Origin: Bog-473 sp963726005 | GTDB taxonomy: Bacteria > Actinomycetota > Acidimicrobiia > Acidimicrobiales > RAAP-2 | Assembly: GCA_963726005.1 (NCBI GenBank) | Contig: CAVSAT010000004.1 | Location: forward strand, 924,512 to 988,511 | Direction of reading: 5' to 3' | Length of the DNA stretch: 64,000 bases | In this document: positions 1-9,687 of the stretch, piece after piece | Position numbering within the stretch: position 1 is the first letter of the stretch | Layout of the letters: each line of letters starts with the position of its first letter | The notes under the pieces: generated by a model | Databases searched by the model: none | Told to the model about the DNA's origin: nothing | What the model saw: only the letters and a program-made list of their open reading frames with translations | Made by a program: the position numbers and the translations under genes

Positions 1-507
1 GTGGTAGGGAGCGAGCAGGGTCGTCAGCGGGTCGAGGTACTCAGCCAGGGGCGGTGCGGCGCGATCGAGACAGACCCAGACGAAGCCGCCCCACCGCTCG
101 ACCCGCACCGCGCGCAATCCGGCGTCGGGCGGTATTGGATCGAACTCGTGTTGGTCGACGACCTCAACGAGTTTTCCGTCGAGGTCGTAGCGCCAGGCAT
201 GGTAGCGACACCGGATGCACCCCTCGGGGAATCGGCCGTTCCCGTCGGCGAGACGAGTCCCGCGGTGCAGACAGGTGTTATGGAAGGCGCGGACGGTCTC
301 CCGGTCTGACCGAACGACCAGGATCGACTGGTCGCCGATGAGGTATTCGCAGAAGTCCCCGACATCGGCTATCTCCTCCTCGCGGCAGGCGACTTGCCAG
401 ACCCGCGACCAGAGGCGTTCGAATTCCAGTGCGGCAAACTCGGGGCTGGTGTAACGCTCTCTCGGAACGGCGTTGTCCTCACCGATCAGAACGCATTTGA
501 GATCCAT
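1..507 (-). CDS. Rieske-type aromatic ring-hydroxylating oxygenase alpha subunit, 3' end outside the window
   Basis: The N-terminal 169 codons are present and the gene runs off the left edge. Residues 79-81 (C-L-H) and 100-103 (C-R-Y-H) form the Cys-x-His ... Cys-x2-His pair that binds the Rieske [2Fe-2S] cluster, and the flanking CLHRG and CRYHAW contexts are typical. Family members are large subunits of oxygenases that hydroxylate or demethylate aromatic or quaternary-amine substrates using electrons from a reductase. The C-terminal mononuclear-iron catalytic domain is not visible, so the substrate cannot be guessed. The ATG at 507 has a GGAG ribosome site about 9 nt upstream. The gene is divergent from the acyl-CoA ligase at 762. 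Confidence 0.88.
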   Translation of the reverse strand, partial: MDLKCVLIGEDNAVPRERYTSPEFAALEFERLWSRVWQVACREEEIADVGDFCEYLIGDQSILVVRSDRETVRAFHNTCLHRGTRLADGNGRFPEGCIRCRYHAWRYDLDGKLVEVVDQHEFDPIPPDAGLRAVRVERWGGFVWVCLDRAAPPLAEYLDPLTTLLAPYH

Positions 508-761
508 GTCGTCGATCTCCTTCAATGCACCATGGCTCCGCACCCGGGCAACGGCACGGTCATCCGTCATGCTAGAGCCAGTCGGAAGCGCGCGACGGCC
601 TCGTCACCAGTGGACGAGCGGCACCAGCCTCTATACTTCGGCTCCGCCGGGGACCGTAGTGAGGCGCGAGAGGTCGCGTTCCGGTGCCAATCGTGGGGAG
701 AGCGTCAACAGTGAGTGGTCCGTCATGGTCATCGGTGGCCCGGAGGGGGCGAGATAGGACC

Positions 762-2579
762 GTGAGGGGGGACGCCGAGGCCGGGGCTCAGGTGGTACCC
801 CGCGCGTCACTCGCTGGCCTGGCTCCGCCGCTGGCCGAAGTGCCGCTCCCCGCTTCGAACGCGGCGGCGCTCCTGCGTCACAACGGCACGGATGCCCAGC
901 ATGCCGACCGTCCTGCCCTCCGGTTCGGCGACCGGATGTGGACACACCGCGAGCTCCTCACCGAATCGGAGCGCTTTGCCGCGCTGTACCGCGCCAGGTT
1001 CGACCCCGGCCGTCCCCCCCACGTGGGTCTTCTGATGGACAACACGCCCGACTACGTCTTTGCGCTCTGCGGCGCCGGCCTGGCCGGCGCGGCCGTGGTT
1101 GGGTTGAACTACACGCGTCGGGGCGAGCATCTCGGGTATGACGTCTCGCACACCGACGTCCAAATGGTCATCACCGAGCCCCGTCACGAGGAGCAGCTGC
1201 GAACGGGAACCGAGGGATTGGCGCTCCCGGCTGGGATCCTCGTCTCGGACCGCTTCGCCGACCCAGACGAGCCGCTGGCCGCCGGCGAGCCGCTGGAGCA
1301 GGCGCTACAGGCAGCCTGGGCCGATCACGGCGCGGGACCTCAGGAGCTGCCCGCTCCGGCCGACCCGGACGTGGACGCACTCTGGGCGCTGCTCTTCACA
1401 TCCGGAACGTCGGCCGCGCCCAAGGCGGTGCGCTGCACGCAACGTCGACTGCTGACCACGGGCAACCGCATGGCGATGATGCTCGAGCTCGGACCGGAGG
1501 ACGTCGGCTACGCCTCGATGCCGCTCTTCCACACCAACTCGTTGATGTCCGGATTTGCCCCGGCGCTCGTCTCCGGCGCCTCGCTTTCTGTGGCACGTCG
1601 CTTCAGCGCGTCACGGTTCCTTCCGGACGTGCGGCACTACGGCGCCACTTGGTTCAACTACACCGGCAAGCTGCTCACGTATCTGCTGGCCACGCCCGCG
1701 CGTGCGGACGACGCCGACAACCCCCTCCGGGTCGCTTTTGGCAACGAGGGGTCGCCACAGGTCGTCGAGTCCGCCGCGGCGCGTTTTGGTGTCCGGATCA
1801 TCGACGTCTTCGGCTCGACGGAAGGCGCCATCGCGCTGGACCGTACGGGAAACCGTCCACGCGGGTCCATCGGGCGTCTGCGACAAGGAATCATGGTCGT
1901 CGACGAGGAGGGACACAAGGCACCATGCGCCGAATTCGACGGCGACGGCCGTCTCCTCAACGCGGATCGCTGTGTCGGTGAGTTGGTGAACACACTCGGT
2001 GTCGGGCCGTTCGAGGGCTACTACCGCAACGAGGAGGCCATGCATCACACCACCCGGCAGGGCTGGTACTGGAGTGGAGACCTTGGCTACGTCGACGAAG
2101 ACGGGTGGGTGTTCTTCGCCGGCCGGACGTCCGATTGGCTACGCGTGGACGGTGAGAACTTCACTGCGGCGCCGATCGAGGCCATCGTCGGACGCCATCC
2201 GGACGTGATGTTGGTCTCCGCCTACGGTGTGCCCGCTCCGGACTCGGGGGATCAGGTCATGGTTGCCCTGGTGCTCCGAGACGGCGCGGCGTTCGATGCG
2301 CCATCTTTCGCTTCATGGCTCGATGCTCAAGCCGATCTCAGTCCCAAGTGGCAGCCACGATTCGTCCGCGTCTGCGAGGCGCTTCCCAGTACTCCGACCA
2401 ACAAGATCCTGACCCGCACCTTGGCGCACGAGAAGTTCCGTTCCGACCGGGTGCACGGTGACGCGGTATACGTGCGGCCGCGTGGCGAGGAGCAATTTCG
2501 CCCCTTCGGCGATGAGGACGAGTTGTCGCTCCGGGACGCCTTCACCTTCCATGACCGACGCGCGGCATGGGACCTGTGA
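762..2579 (+). CDS. AMP-forming fatty-acid/acyl-CoA ligase (FadD17-like)
   Basis: ANL-superfamily adenylating enzyme of about 605 residues. It should activate a carboxylic acid with ATP to an acyl-adenylate and then an acyl-CoA. Visible motifs in order are the phosphate-binding loop LLFTSGTSAAPK, the FGSTEG aromatic/Thr-Glu motif, YWSGDLGYVDEDGW with the ribose-binding Asp, the hinge region around GRTSDWLRVDGEN, and a C-terminal PTNKIL carrying the catalytic Lys. The frame is open upstream from 684, but the GTG at 762 is preferred because GGAGG lies upstream and the preceding residues do not resemble the family. It stands alone, divergent from the Rieske gene. The lipid versus steroid side-chain substrate is not determinable here. 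Confidence 0.9.
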   Translation: MRGDAEAGAQVVPRASLAGLAPPLAEVPLPASNAAALLRHNGTDAQHADRPALRFGDRMWTHRELLTESERFAALYRARFDPGRPPHVGLLMDNTPDYVFALCGAGLAGAAVVGLNYTRRGEHLGYDVSHTDVQMVITEPRHEEQLRTGTEGLALPAGILVSDRFADPDEPLAAGEPLEQALQAAWADHGAGPQELPAPADPDVDALWALLFTSGTSAAPKAVRCTQRRLLTTGNRMAMMLELGPEDVGYASMPLFHTNSLMSGFAPALVSGASLSVARRFSASRFLPDVRHYGATWFNYTGKLLTYLLATPARADDADNPLRVAFGNEGSPQVVESAAARFGVRIIDVFGSTEGAIALDRTGNRPRGSIGRLRQGIMVVDEEGHKAPCAEFDGDGRLLNADRCVGELVNTLGVGPFEGYYRNEEAMHHTTRQGWYWSGDLGYVDEDGWVFFAGRTSDWLRVDGENFTAAPIEAIVGRHPDVMLVSAYGVPAPDSGDQVMVALVLRDGAAFDAPSFASWLDAQADLSPKWQPRFVRVCEALPSTPTNKILTRTLAHEKFRSDRVHGDAVYVRPRGEEQFRPFGDEDELSLRDAFTFHDRRAAWDL

Positions 2580-2624
2580 GGCGGGTGAGCTCCGTCGGCC
2601 GGCACCGCATCGTCCGCGAGTGCA

Positions 2625-2750
2625 GTGAGCCGGTCGGAGGTTCCCGGCGGCGTCAAAGTCATGGCGGAGGTTTGGCTGCCGGATGAAGCCCCCGCCGCCA
2701 TCGTCATCGTCCAGACGGACGCCTCCGAGACGACCTCCAACGTCCGCTAG
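2625..2750 (+). CDS. short possible coding remnant
   Basis: A 41-residue frame starts at a GTG and ends at a TAG directly against the 3' end of the convergent kinase gene. Its middle (VKVMAEVWLPDEAPAAIVIV) reads like the beginning of an alpha/beta-fold protein, with charged and hydrophobic strands, but it stops after about 40 residues and lacks any catalytic motif. There is no convincing ribosome site. It may be a truncated hydrolase remnant or chance. Confidence 0.22.
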   Translation: MSRSEVPGGVKVMAEVWLPDEAPAAIVIVQTDASETTSNVR

Positions 2751-3743
2751 CTAGAGGGCTCCCCGGACCTCGAGCCCGACCGTACTGATTCGGATCGGGA
2801 GCACCCGGTAGCGCCTGTCCAAGGCGGTGACGCGACGCTCAATTGCCGCTTTGATCTCCTGGGTGGCGCTCAAGATCGAGACCGAGCCCCCATCCCCGCC
2901 GGCCCCGTTGACCTTCCACCCGACCGCGCCGTGCGCTGCCGCGAGATCCATCACCCGCCTTGCGTCCACGCCCACCAGCCCCGGATGCAGGGACTCCTGT
3001 GCCTCGGTGTTGGCGATCATCGCCTGTCCGAACGCGTCGAGATCCCGAGCCAGGACAGCGTCGCGGGCCGCGACGGCCGCATCTCGCAACCGCGAGAACG
3101 CCCCTGACCCACGACCGCCCACATTCTCGATGACCTGGCGATGCACTGCCGAGGAGTCGTGGGCGCGACCAAGGAAGACGAGCGTGAGCCGCGGGCCGAG
3201 TTCCTCCCACGCCGGCAGTGGGCGCACCCGAGCCTCGGGGTAGGTCTCTATTTCGAGATAGTTGATCCCGCCGAACGCCGCGCTCAACTGGTCCTGGATG
3301 CCGCTTTGTATACCGAGAATGTCGACCTCGAGCCGATACGCTGCATACGCGATGTCGCGCGGCGAGCGTTGCTCTCGGCGCAAGGCCGCCAATCCTCCCA
3401 GCAAAGCAACCGCAACCGCTGCCGACGTACCGGTACCGCAACCGGCCGGGACTCCGGAACGAACAACGACTTCTACCGCGAGACCCCTTGGCGGAGGGTA
3501 CGCGTCGATGGCGGCCTCGAGCAGCGCGTGGCGGGCAACCCGTGGCGCCCTCGGGACGACGGGGTACCTGTCGCCGAAGTACTCGACGTCGAACACCACC
3601 GCGTCCGGGCCCTCCGTCGGACGTATCGAAACATCTACCCCAGGCGTCACTCCGATATTCAGGATCCGCCCGGGCCCCCCGAACCAAGTGTCGGTCCATC
3701 CACCGTTGTCACAGATCCGCACGGGAGCCGACGCCTCGATCAA
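2751..3743 (-). CDS. GHMP-family sugar kinase (HddA/fucokinase-like)
   Basis: A 330-residue GHMP kinase. The N-terminus APVRICDNGGWTD matches the sugar-binding strand of D-glycero-D-manno-heptose 7-phosphate kinase and L-fucokinase types. The ATP loop PAGCGTGTSAAVAVAL sits near residue 100, and the third motif NGAGGDGGS lies near residue 285. It would phosphorylate a sugar or sugar phosphate in the cytoplasm, probably feeding nucleotide-sugar synthesis. The start is taken as TTG at 3743, because the family normally begins immediately before the APVRI strand; a GTG at 3722 is possible. It lies on the same strand as the cellulose-synthase-like gene upstream, 370 nt away, so a shared polysaccharide role is plausible but unproven. 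Confidence 0.85.
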   Translation of the reverse strand: MIEASAPVRICDNGGWTDTWFGGPGRILNIGVTPGVDVSIRPTEGPDAVVFDVEYFGDRYPVVPRAPRVARHALLEAAIDAYPPPRGLAVEVVVRSGVPAGCGTGTSAAVAVALLGGLAALRREQRSPRDIAYAAYRLEVDILGIQSGIQDQLSAAFGGINYLEIETYPEARVRPLPAWEELGPRLTLVFLGRAHDSSAVHRQVIENVGGRGSGAFSRLRDAAVAARDAVLARDLDAFGQAMIANTEAQESLHPGLVGVDARRVMDLAAAHGAVGWKVNGAGGDGGSVSILSATQEIKAAIERRVTALDRRYRVLPIRISTVGLEVRGAL

Positions 3744-4113
3744 CGCTCAGCATCCCGCGTCGTGTTCGCCAATGGCCGTCCGCTCGCGATCAGAGCGGGA
3801 GGTTCGAAAGGCGACGCGAGCTCCATGGGCCCGATACTGCCGCAGATCGTGCCGTCTGAACCACGCTGCAAGACCCCGGGCTAGTGAGACACCTTCCGTC
3901 CGGCACTTCCACGTGGCTCTTCGAGTCCCACAAACGTGCGGGCTGCGGGACAGTGATTGGTGGCGAAGCAGAGAGACGCAAGGCAATGCGCATCCTCTGC
4001 GACCCAGCCCACGCAGTCGATCAACCGTTCTTGCCGGAACCGCTTGCCCCCAAACACGCCGGCGACTCAGGCCAGAAAGCCCGATCCACGCCGAGGGTTG
4101 CCGTGAAGGCTGA
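3744..4113. other. gap without recognised gene
   Basis: Open frames here on both strands are Arg/Ser/Pro-rich and read as chance frames in GC-rich DNA. No terminator, tRNA or repeat was recognised. Confidence 0.5.
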
Positions 4114-6073
4114 TCATGCAGTGACCGCGCGGGCCGGGGTCGACGCGCCAGGGACAGCGCTATCGGCGGGAAACTTCCAGGCTGGTGCGCTGTGGTCAAC
4201 CTCGACACGGGCCAACAGGCGCCCGCTCTCGGCGAGGCGGGACCGGGCCGCGGTGATGTTGCAATACTCCACCAGAGCCTCGCGATCACTGTCACCCACA
4301 GGGACAATGGTTCCGCCGATCCGCCACGCTCGCCTCGACTCGGGGTCGAGGTGGCACGTCGCCACGGTCAGCTGGAGCCGGACCGGTCGCGTGCCACCGT
4401 CGACCGTTGGCAGGTCGACCCCGAGGTTGACCTGCTGGCCGAAATCGATCCCCCGTGGGCTGAGCATTCCCACCCCGGCCGGTGTCAGATCCACCACGCG
4501 GACGATGATGTCGTCGATGAACGCGGCCACGTCGATCGGTGTGCGGTAGTGGTGGCGCAACTGCCGGCGTACGCTGACCTTGCCCAGCGCTGCGCTCACC
4601 AGAGCCAACTCCCAGACCCCCAGCGCCATCGCGATTGCGAAGGGCGCCGGACCCAGATTCGGCAAAGGGACGACACCGAGCGCCGCGAGCGCACGGAGCG
4701 CAATGGCTGCCAGTAGAACTACTCCCACGGCGACCACCAGGCGGAGCTGACGCAGTGCATGCCACCCCCCGTCGTCGATTCCGTCCTTCGGGGTGACCTT
4801 GAACGTCGACCGCGTGGGCCTCATGACCGCCATGGTCGCCCGGGCGAAGATCCCAAGCGTGAGCAACAGCGAGTACGTCCCATCCCACAGGGTGGCTCGT
4901 CCCCGGCAGAGCAGCGTCGAGGCCGCAAGGTCGAACGCAATCCAAGGGAGCCAAAAGACGAGGAAGCCGGACAGGGTGGCGTGCATGGGTAGCTGTCCGC
5001 TGACGAGCATCACCGTAAGCACCGTCAGGAGGCCCAGCCGCTGGAGCGGCACGAAGTACGCCAGCAGGGACGACAAATAGCTGAATCTCTGGGCGAGCGA
5101 CAGATTCGCGCGCGCGCAGGGGATTCTCGGTGGTCCGAAACACCGCGAGATTCCCGCGTGCCCAGCGATCCCGTTGGAGCAGGTACGACGACAGGTCGTG
5201 CGGAGCGAGACCCTGGACCAACGTCTCCCCGTGGTAGCGGGACTTCCAGCCGCGGCTGTGCAGCTTGATGGTGGTGTGGAAGTCCTCTGCGATGGTCTCG
5301 GTCGCGACCCCCCCGACTTCGACAAGGGCTGCCCGCCGGATCACCGCTGCGGACCCACACCAGAACACACTGTTGTGGCGATCCTTGCCGGGCAAGATCA
5401 CCTCGAAGAACATGCTCTGGTCGTGGCGTCCGGTCTCGAAATGCTGGAACGAGTCGTGATTGCCGAAGTCGTGAGGGGTCTGCACCACGGCCATGGTGGG
5501 GTCGTCGAAGTAGCCCACTGTGGCGTCGAGTATGTCGGGCTGTGGGACATGGTCGGCATCGAGGATCAGGAGCAACTCGGCATCGACCAGTTCCAGGGCG
5601 TGGTTGATGTTCCCCGCCTTGGCGTAACGGTTGTCGGCGCGGGTGAGGTAACGTGCGCCCGTCCGCTCCGCCAGAGCCCGAACGGACTCCCTGCGGCCGT
5701 CGTCGAGCACCCAGGTCACATGCGGGTAGCTGATCCCGGCACAGCCAAGGAGCGTGGCCTCGAGGACGTCCAGTCCCTCGTCGTAGGTACAGACCAGTAC
5801 CTCCACGCTGTGCGACCGGTCAATCGGAGGTCGCTTCGAAACCGGTATCCGCCAAGCCAAGAAGCAGAACGAGACGAGCATCGCCCACCCGAAGAGCTCA
5901 CAGGCGTACAGGAGGAGGAACAGCGCCGGCTCCGTCCTCTCCCACGTGTCGACGGCCCGCCAGCCGAGGTAGGCCGCGCCCCACACGAGAGCGATGATCG
6001 CAACGCTCCGGATGACCGCTTCGTTATTGGTCGGGACCATCCGTACACGCAGGCGGAGTCGGGTTCTGGTCAT
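4114..6073 (-). pseudogene. BcsA-like glycosyltransferase 2 with PilZ domain, frame broken in a CG tract
   Basis: Membrane GT2 synthase resembling the bacterial cellulose synthase catalytic subunit. Two N-terminal membrane segments are followed by the catalytic domain: VLDDGRR, the DAD metal motif in ILDADHVP, the AED general-base segment, and QRDRW. Further C-terminal membrane helices and a PilZ-like domain (RRQLRHHYRTP, then VVDLTPAGVGM) suggest c-di-GMP control of polymer synthesis. The reading frame breaks at about 5107-5117, where the coding strand has a CG dinucleotide tract. Adding one CG unit rejoins NPLRAR to NLSLAQRFSYL and gives about 653 residues, normal for the family. All catalytic motifs survive. 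This may be slippage or an assembly indel rather than a dead gene. Confidence 0.87.
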
Positions 6074-6455
6074 CTGAGATGAAATCGACCAGTTCCCCGA
6101 GCGGTTGAGCCCGGGTTGTGCAAAATCAACGCATGATCAACGCTCGACCGGTCCCGGCCAACGAGTTCCGATGCCTGGCAGTGGAAATGTCGTGTCCGCC
6201 ACGACGAGAACGGACGCCAAGCTGGTGAGACCCGCCGCGATTTGGCTCTGGCTCCCGCCCCTGCTCAACGACCGCAGGCATCGTCGCCAACTCGAACGAG
6301 GGTCACGGACTGAGCTGGCACAACGTTCCGACAACGAAGTTTTGGCGGCTTCCCAGGACGGCGAGCCCAAACCGAGACTCTGGGTCTATTTCGGGTCCTT
6401 CAGGTGAATCAGGCTCCACGTCAAGGTGCACCGCTTGTCCCGTCGGCGGCCAGGG
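6074..6455. other. divergent upstream region, no gene recognised
   Basis: This separates the glycosyltransferase start from the ArsR promoter. Frames of up to 100 codons exist but have no family resemblance or ribosome site. Confidence 0.45.
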
Positions 6456-6483
6456 TTGACATATACCGATATGAGCATATGAT
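6456..6483 (+). promoter_or_regulatory. sigma-70-type promoter of the arsR-AHSA1 operon
   Basis: TTGACA at 6456-6461, a 16-nt spacer and TATGAT at 6478-6483. The GTG start at 6490 lies seven positions past the -10, so the transcript should be leaderless or nearly so. Confidence 0.75.
6469..6480. promoter_or_regulatory. probable ArsR operator
   Basis: Perfect inverted repeat ATATG-AG-CATAT placed in the spacer and overlapping the first bases of the -10. The position fits autorepression by the regulator encoded 10 nt downstream. Confidence 0.6.
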
Positions 6484-6489
6484 GCCGTT

Positions 6490-6828
6490 GTGGCCCGAAC
6501 TCCGACGACCACCGACGCGTTCAACGCTGTCGCTGAAGGCAGCCGTCGGGAACTCCTTGACGCTCTGGGTGTGGGGGAGGCAACCGTCAGCGACCTTGTC
6601 GATCGGCTGCAGCTGAGCCAGCCCCAAGTCTCCAAGCATCTCGCGGTGCTCCGGACAGTTGGGCTGGTCTCGGTCCGAGCCGAAGGTCGGCATCGCTGGT
6701 ACCGGGTCAACGGGGCGACGTTGCAACCCGTCTACGAGTGGATCCGGAGCTTCGAGTCCACCTGGAACACTCGACTCGACCAGCTCGACGAGGTGCTCGT
6801 TGAGCTTCAGACAAAGGAGAAGGTATGA
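6490..6828 (+). CDS. ArsR-family winged-helix repressor
   Basis: A 112-residue helix-turn-helix protein. Residues about 9-75 form the winged helix: FNAVAEGSRRELLDAL, then the recognition segment LSQPQVSKHLAVLRTVGLV and the wing EGRHRWYRV. The metal-binding ELCVCDL box of arsenic/cadmium sensors is absent, so it belongs to the non-metal branch that commonly precedes AHSA1 genes. The start is the GTG at 6490, seven nt after a good -10. Its stop overlaps the next start (ATGA), so translation is coupled. It is likely an autorepressor of this two-gene operon. Confidence 0.88.
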   Translation: MARTPTTTDAFNAVAEGSRRELLDALGVGEATVSDLVDRLQLSQPQVSKHLAVLRTVGLVSVRAEGRHRWYRVNGATLQPVYEWIRSFESTWNTRLDQLDEVLVELQTKEKV

Positions 6829-7319
6829 CAAATACGATCGGTAACCGGCACGGCTCGGCCGTGGTCACGTTGCCTTCCGACAACGAGATCCTGATCACCC
6901 GGGTCTTCGACGCTCCGGCAGAACTCGTGTTCGACGCTTGGACGACGCCCGACATCGTGAAGCGTTGGTGGGCCGGAGATCGCGGGGAAGTGACCGACGC
7001 CCAGATCGACCTGCGGATCGGAGGGCGCTGGCGGTGGGTCATGACTGCCAACGGCGGCTTCGAGGTGGCCTTCAGTGGCGAGTACCGCGTGATCGATCGC
7101 CCGCACTGTCTGGTCAAGACCGAAGTGTTCGAACTGGTGCCAGATGCCGAGGCAGTGAGCACCACCACCTTCGACGAATCCAACGGAGTGACCACGATGA
7201 GGGTCCTGGCCCACTACCCGAGTAGGGAGCACCGCGACGCAGCGATCGCGTCGGGGATGGAGGGTGGCGTCCAGACCGCCTTCAATCAACTCGAGGAACT
7301 CGTCCGCCAAGCGGCATAG
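6825..7319 (+). CDS. SRPBCC/AHSA1-domain protein
   Basis: A 164-residue START-like protein of the Activator-of-Hsp90-ATPase-1 type. The segments ITRVFDAPAELVFDAWT, VKRWWAG and GGRWRWVM are diagnostic, as is the C-terminal helix with GMEGGVQTAFNQLEELV. These proteins form a hydrophobic cavity and probably bind small ligands; bacterial members have no established Hsp90 link. It overlaps the ArsR gene by 4 nt and so shares its promoter and operator. This gene pair is common in actinobacteria. Confidence 0.88.
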   Translation: MTNTIGNRHGSAVVTLPSDNEILITRVFDAPAELVFDAWTTPDIVKRWWAGDRGEVTDAQIDLRIGGRWRWVMTANGGFEVAFSGEYRVIDRPHCLVKTEVFELVPDAEAVSTTTFDESNGVTTMRVLAHYPSREHRDAAIASGMEGGVQTAFNQLEELVRQAA

Positions 7320-7375
7320 GCCGGCGGCCGGGGGTGCGGGTCAACGACCCCTCCGCCCTCGTCGGTTGTGACGCC

Positions 7376-8041
7376 TCAGCTGCGGCGATGCTCGAAAAGG
7401 AAGCGATAGACCGCGTCGTGCGCTGCCCCTTTGATCTCTCGGTACAGATACTCCTCGTCCCAGTGCTCTGGCGAAAGTGCATCGAGATCGTCGTGGTAAC
7501 TCGTGAAGCGGTGCCTGATATAGGCCCGGACGCTGAGAGCAGCCCGATCGTCGAGACTGAGCTTGCGGGTCCGACCGACTCGGCCGCTGCCCACGACGGC
7601 TGCACGGGCTGCGGTCTCCTTGGCGATCCGCTGTTCGAGTGCTTGGTGTGCCGGGGCGAAGGCGAGGAAGCGCGCGATGGCGTCTTCCAACTCGTCTCGG
7701 TAGCGATCTTCTTGGCGCTGGCTGTACTGAGCTCCGAGGACACGCTTGGCCGACCGGCGCGCCGCTGTCTCTTCGGCGCGTGCCCGAGCTTCCGCAATGA
7801 CCAGGCTCGGCGCCCAAAGTCCGAGGAGCCGACGGTGCTGTCGATGCCGGCTTCGCGGTTGCCACGACAACCAGTAGGCGTCCCCGGCCTTGACGGTCCG
7901 GGTCAAGAAGGCATCGCCCGAGGGCAAGAACTCCCAGCCAGCAGGGATCTCAATATCTCCGTGTTCGGGGTTCCACTGACCGTTCTTGGTCGCGTAGACG
8001 TCGAGATGCTGCGTTGCGAGAACCTCAGAATCGGGTGGCAT
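7376..8041 (-). CDS. DUF2293-domain protein
   Basis: Uncharacterised cytoplasmic protein. The C-terminal part, with DRAALSVRAYIRHRFTSYHD and the closing KGAAHDAVYRFLFEHR, matches DUF2293 as I recall the family. The N-terminal part contains WNPEHGDIEIPAGWEFLPSGDAFLTR, a conserved-looking Trp/Gly-rich segment, followed by an Arg/Glu-rich helical region. The frame is open to 8149, but the ATG at 8041 is preferred since the protein then begins shortly before the conserved DVYAT segment; this start is uncertain. Convergent with the AHSA1 gene and divergent from the hydrolase. Function unknown. Confidence 0.72.
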   Translation of the reverse strand: MPPDSEVLATQHLDVYATKNGQWNPEHGDIEIPAGWEFLPSGDAFLTRTVKAGDAYWLSWQPRSRHRQHRRLLGLWAPSLVIAEARARAEETAARRSAKRVLGAQYSQRQEDRYRDELEDAIARFLAFAPAHQALEQRIAKETAARAAVVGSGRVGRTRKLSLDDRAALSVRAYIRHRFTSYHDDLDALSPEHWDEEYLYREIKGAAHDAVYRFLFEHRRS

Positions 8042-8253
8042 CTGCGCATCGTCCACACTGAGAGCCTTGGCCGATGTGATCCAATCTGCAAGTGAAGCCG
8101 GATTGGAACACTGATTCCCGGGGTTGCACCGTGGTACAGATGAGCCCACCCGACCCGGATCGGGGGAACTCGCAATGTTCAGGGCTTTCGGCCGGATGTC
8201 GATCTACACTCCGATATCGGCAGCCACCGACACGATCGCGGGAAGGGGTGCGT

Positions 8254-9084
8254 GTGAGCACGGCACGCAACGGTGAAGTCGATCTTCACTACGAGTCTTT
8301 CGGCGACCCAAATGACCCGACCCTTCTCCTGATCAATGGCCTTGGATCACAGTGCATCAATTATGCCGTGCCATGGTGTCAGCTTTTCTGCGACGAAGGC
8401 TTCCAGGTTGTCAGATTCGACAACCGGGACGTCGGGCGGTCCACCAAGCTCGACGGTATCGACTACTCGCTGGCTGATATGGCCGATGACGCCGTTGCGG
8501 TCCTCGATGCGGTGGGCGTGGACAAGGCGCACGTCATGGGCTGCTCGATGGGAGGAATGATCGTCCAACGGCTCGCTATCGACCACGGCGACCGCTTGCT
8601 TTCTATGACGTCGGTCATGTCTCGCACCGGTGAGCCCGGCTACGGCGACAGCTCCGAGGCTGCTCTCGCCTTCTTGATGGCGCCACCAGCCTCGTCTCGA
8701 TCGGTTTATATCGACAATCAAGTTGCCGCCCTGCACGTGTACGGGTCGAAGCCCGAATGGCTGGACGACAACGCGATACGTGACCGCGCCGCCGCCGCCT
8801 ATGACCGATGTTTCTGTCCGGCAGGGATCGGCCGACAAATGAGGGCGGTCATGCACGATGGCTCACGGGCCAATCAGCTGGCAACGATCGATCTCCCCGT
8901 CCTCGTGATCCACGGCGGCCGCGACACCTTGATCGACGCCAGTGGGGGACGTCGCACTGCCGCAATCATTCGAGGGGCCCGTTATTTCGAGATCGAGGGA
9001 ATGGGCCATGACTATCCGCCGCCCGTTTGGAATGAATGGGTCAGCATCTGGTCGGAGTTTGTGCATTCCGCCGTCCCCACTTGA
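8254..9084 (+). CDS. alpha/beta hydrolase
   Basis: A 276-residue alpha/beta hydrolase. The oxyanion-loop segment INGLGSQ, nucleophile elbow G-C-S98-M-G-G, acid D224 in HGGRDTL and H252 in GMGHDYP make a complete catalytic triad. It resembles actinobacterial esterase/epoxide-hydrolase-like proteins; the substrate is unknown and no signal peptide is present. The frame is open from 8092, but the GTG at 8254 has GGAAGGGG six nt upstream and starts right before the first core strand. Confidence 0.87.
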   Translation: MSTARNGEVDLHYESFGDPNDPTLLLINGLGSQCINYAVPWCQLFCDEGFQVVRFDNRDVGRSTKLDGIDYSLADMADDAVAVLDAVGVDKAHVMGCSMGGMIVQRLAIDHGDRLLSMTSVMSRTGEPGYGDSSEAALAFLMAPPASSRSVYIDNQVAALHVYGSKPEWLDDNAIRDRAAAAYDRCFCPAGIGRQMRAVMHDGSRANQLATIDLPVLVIHGGRDTLIDASGGRRTAAIIRGARYFEIEGMGHDYPPPVWNEWVSIWSEFVHSAVPT

Positions 9085-9301
9085 TCCATCAGCGGTCCAA
9101 ACAGCAGATACGCCGTCTGCATGCGCGATGCCAGTTCCGGCAGCGCTCGGGGCACCCAGCTCCAGTGTTCGAAGATGGGGGCATAGCCGGCATTCACAAC
9201 CAGTGCCAATGATGTGGATTGTCAACCACCAGCCGAATCCATGTTGGACGAAGTCGTCGGCTATCTGCTCGGGCCATCCGTCGGTCCAGTTGGTTTGGGG
9301 C

Positions 9302-9517
9302 TCAGCGTTCCTCGATGGTCCGCTTGAAGGTGAGGGCGCTGCCCCTCGGCCATCCGGCGGGTAAAAATCCGGTGATGGGCGCGGCGTTCGCTCCGGGAAC
9401 CCACTCCCGCCCCTCTCCGTCCTCAAGTTGCATTATCAAGCGAGGATCGTCGCTTTCCTGGTTCGGCTGCCACCTCAAAACGACCATCATCTCCGTCTCC
9501 CGTGAGCCGTCGTCCAT
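9302..9517 (-). CDS. possible small protein, 71 residues
   Basis: The frame begins MDDGSRETEMMVVLRWQPN and ends FKRTIEER. The composition is mixed and protein-like rather than Arg/Pro-rich, but I do not recognise a family and no clear ribosome site precedes the ATG. The neighbourhood (9085-9760) is otherwise without a secure gene. Confidence 0.35.
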   Translation of the reverse strand: MDDGSRETEMMVVLRWQPNQESDDPRLIMQLEDGEGREWVPGANAAPITGFLPAGWPRGSALTFKRTIEER

Positions 9518-9687
9518 ACCGAGAGCCTATTGCGGTGGCCCTCAGGATTCGCCGGCTGTGGACGCAGGGCTACTGAATGGCCTGGATCGGTGAGCTCGGT
9601 GAAGCGGTGGTCGATAGAGCGGACTTGGCCGGGATGTCGTCCGAGCAGTCCACCGAGGGGGTCGAGGGGTGCCGCCACATGGACGTC

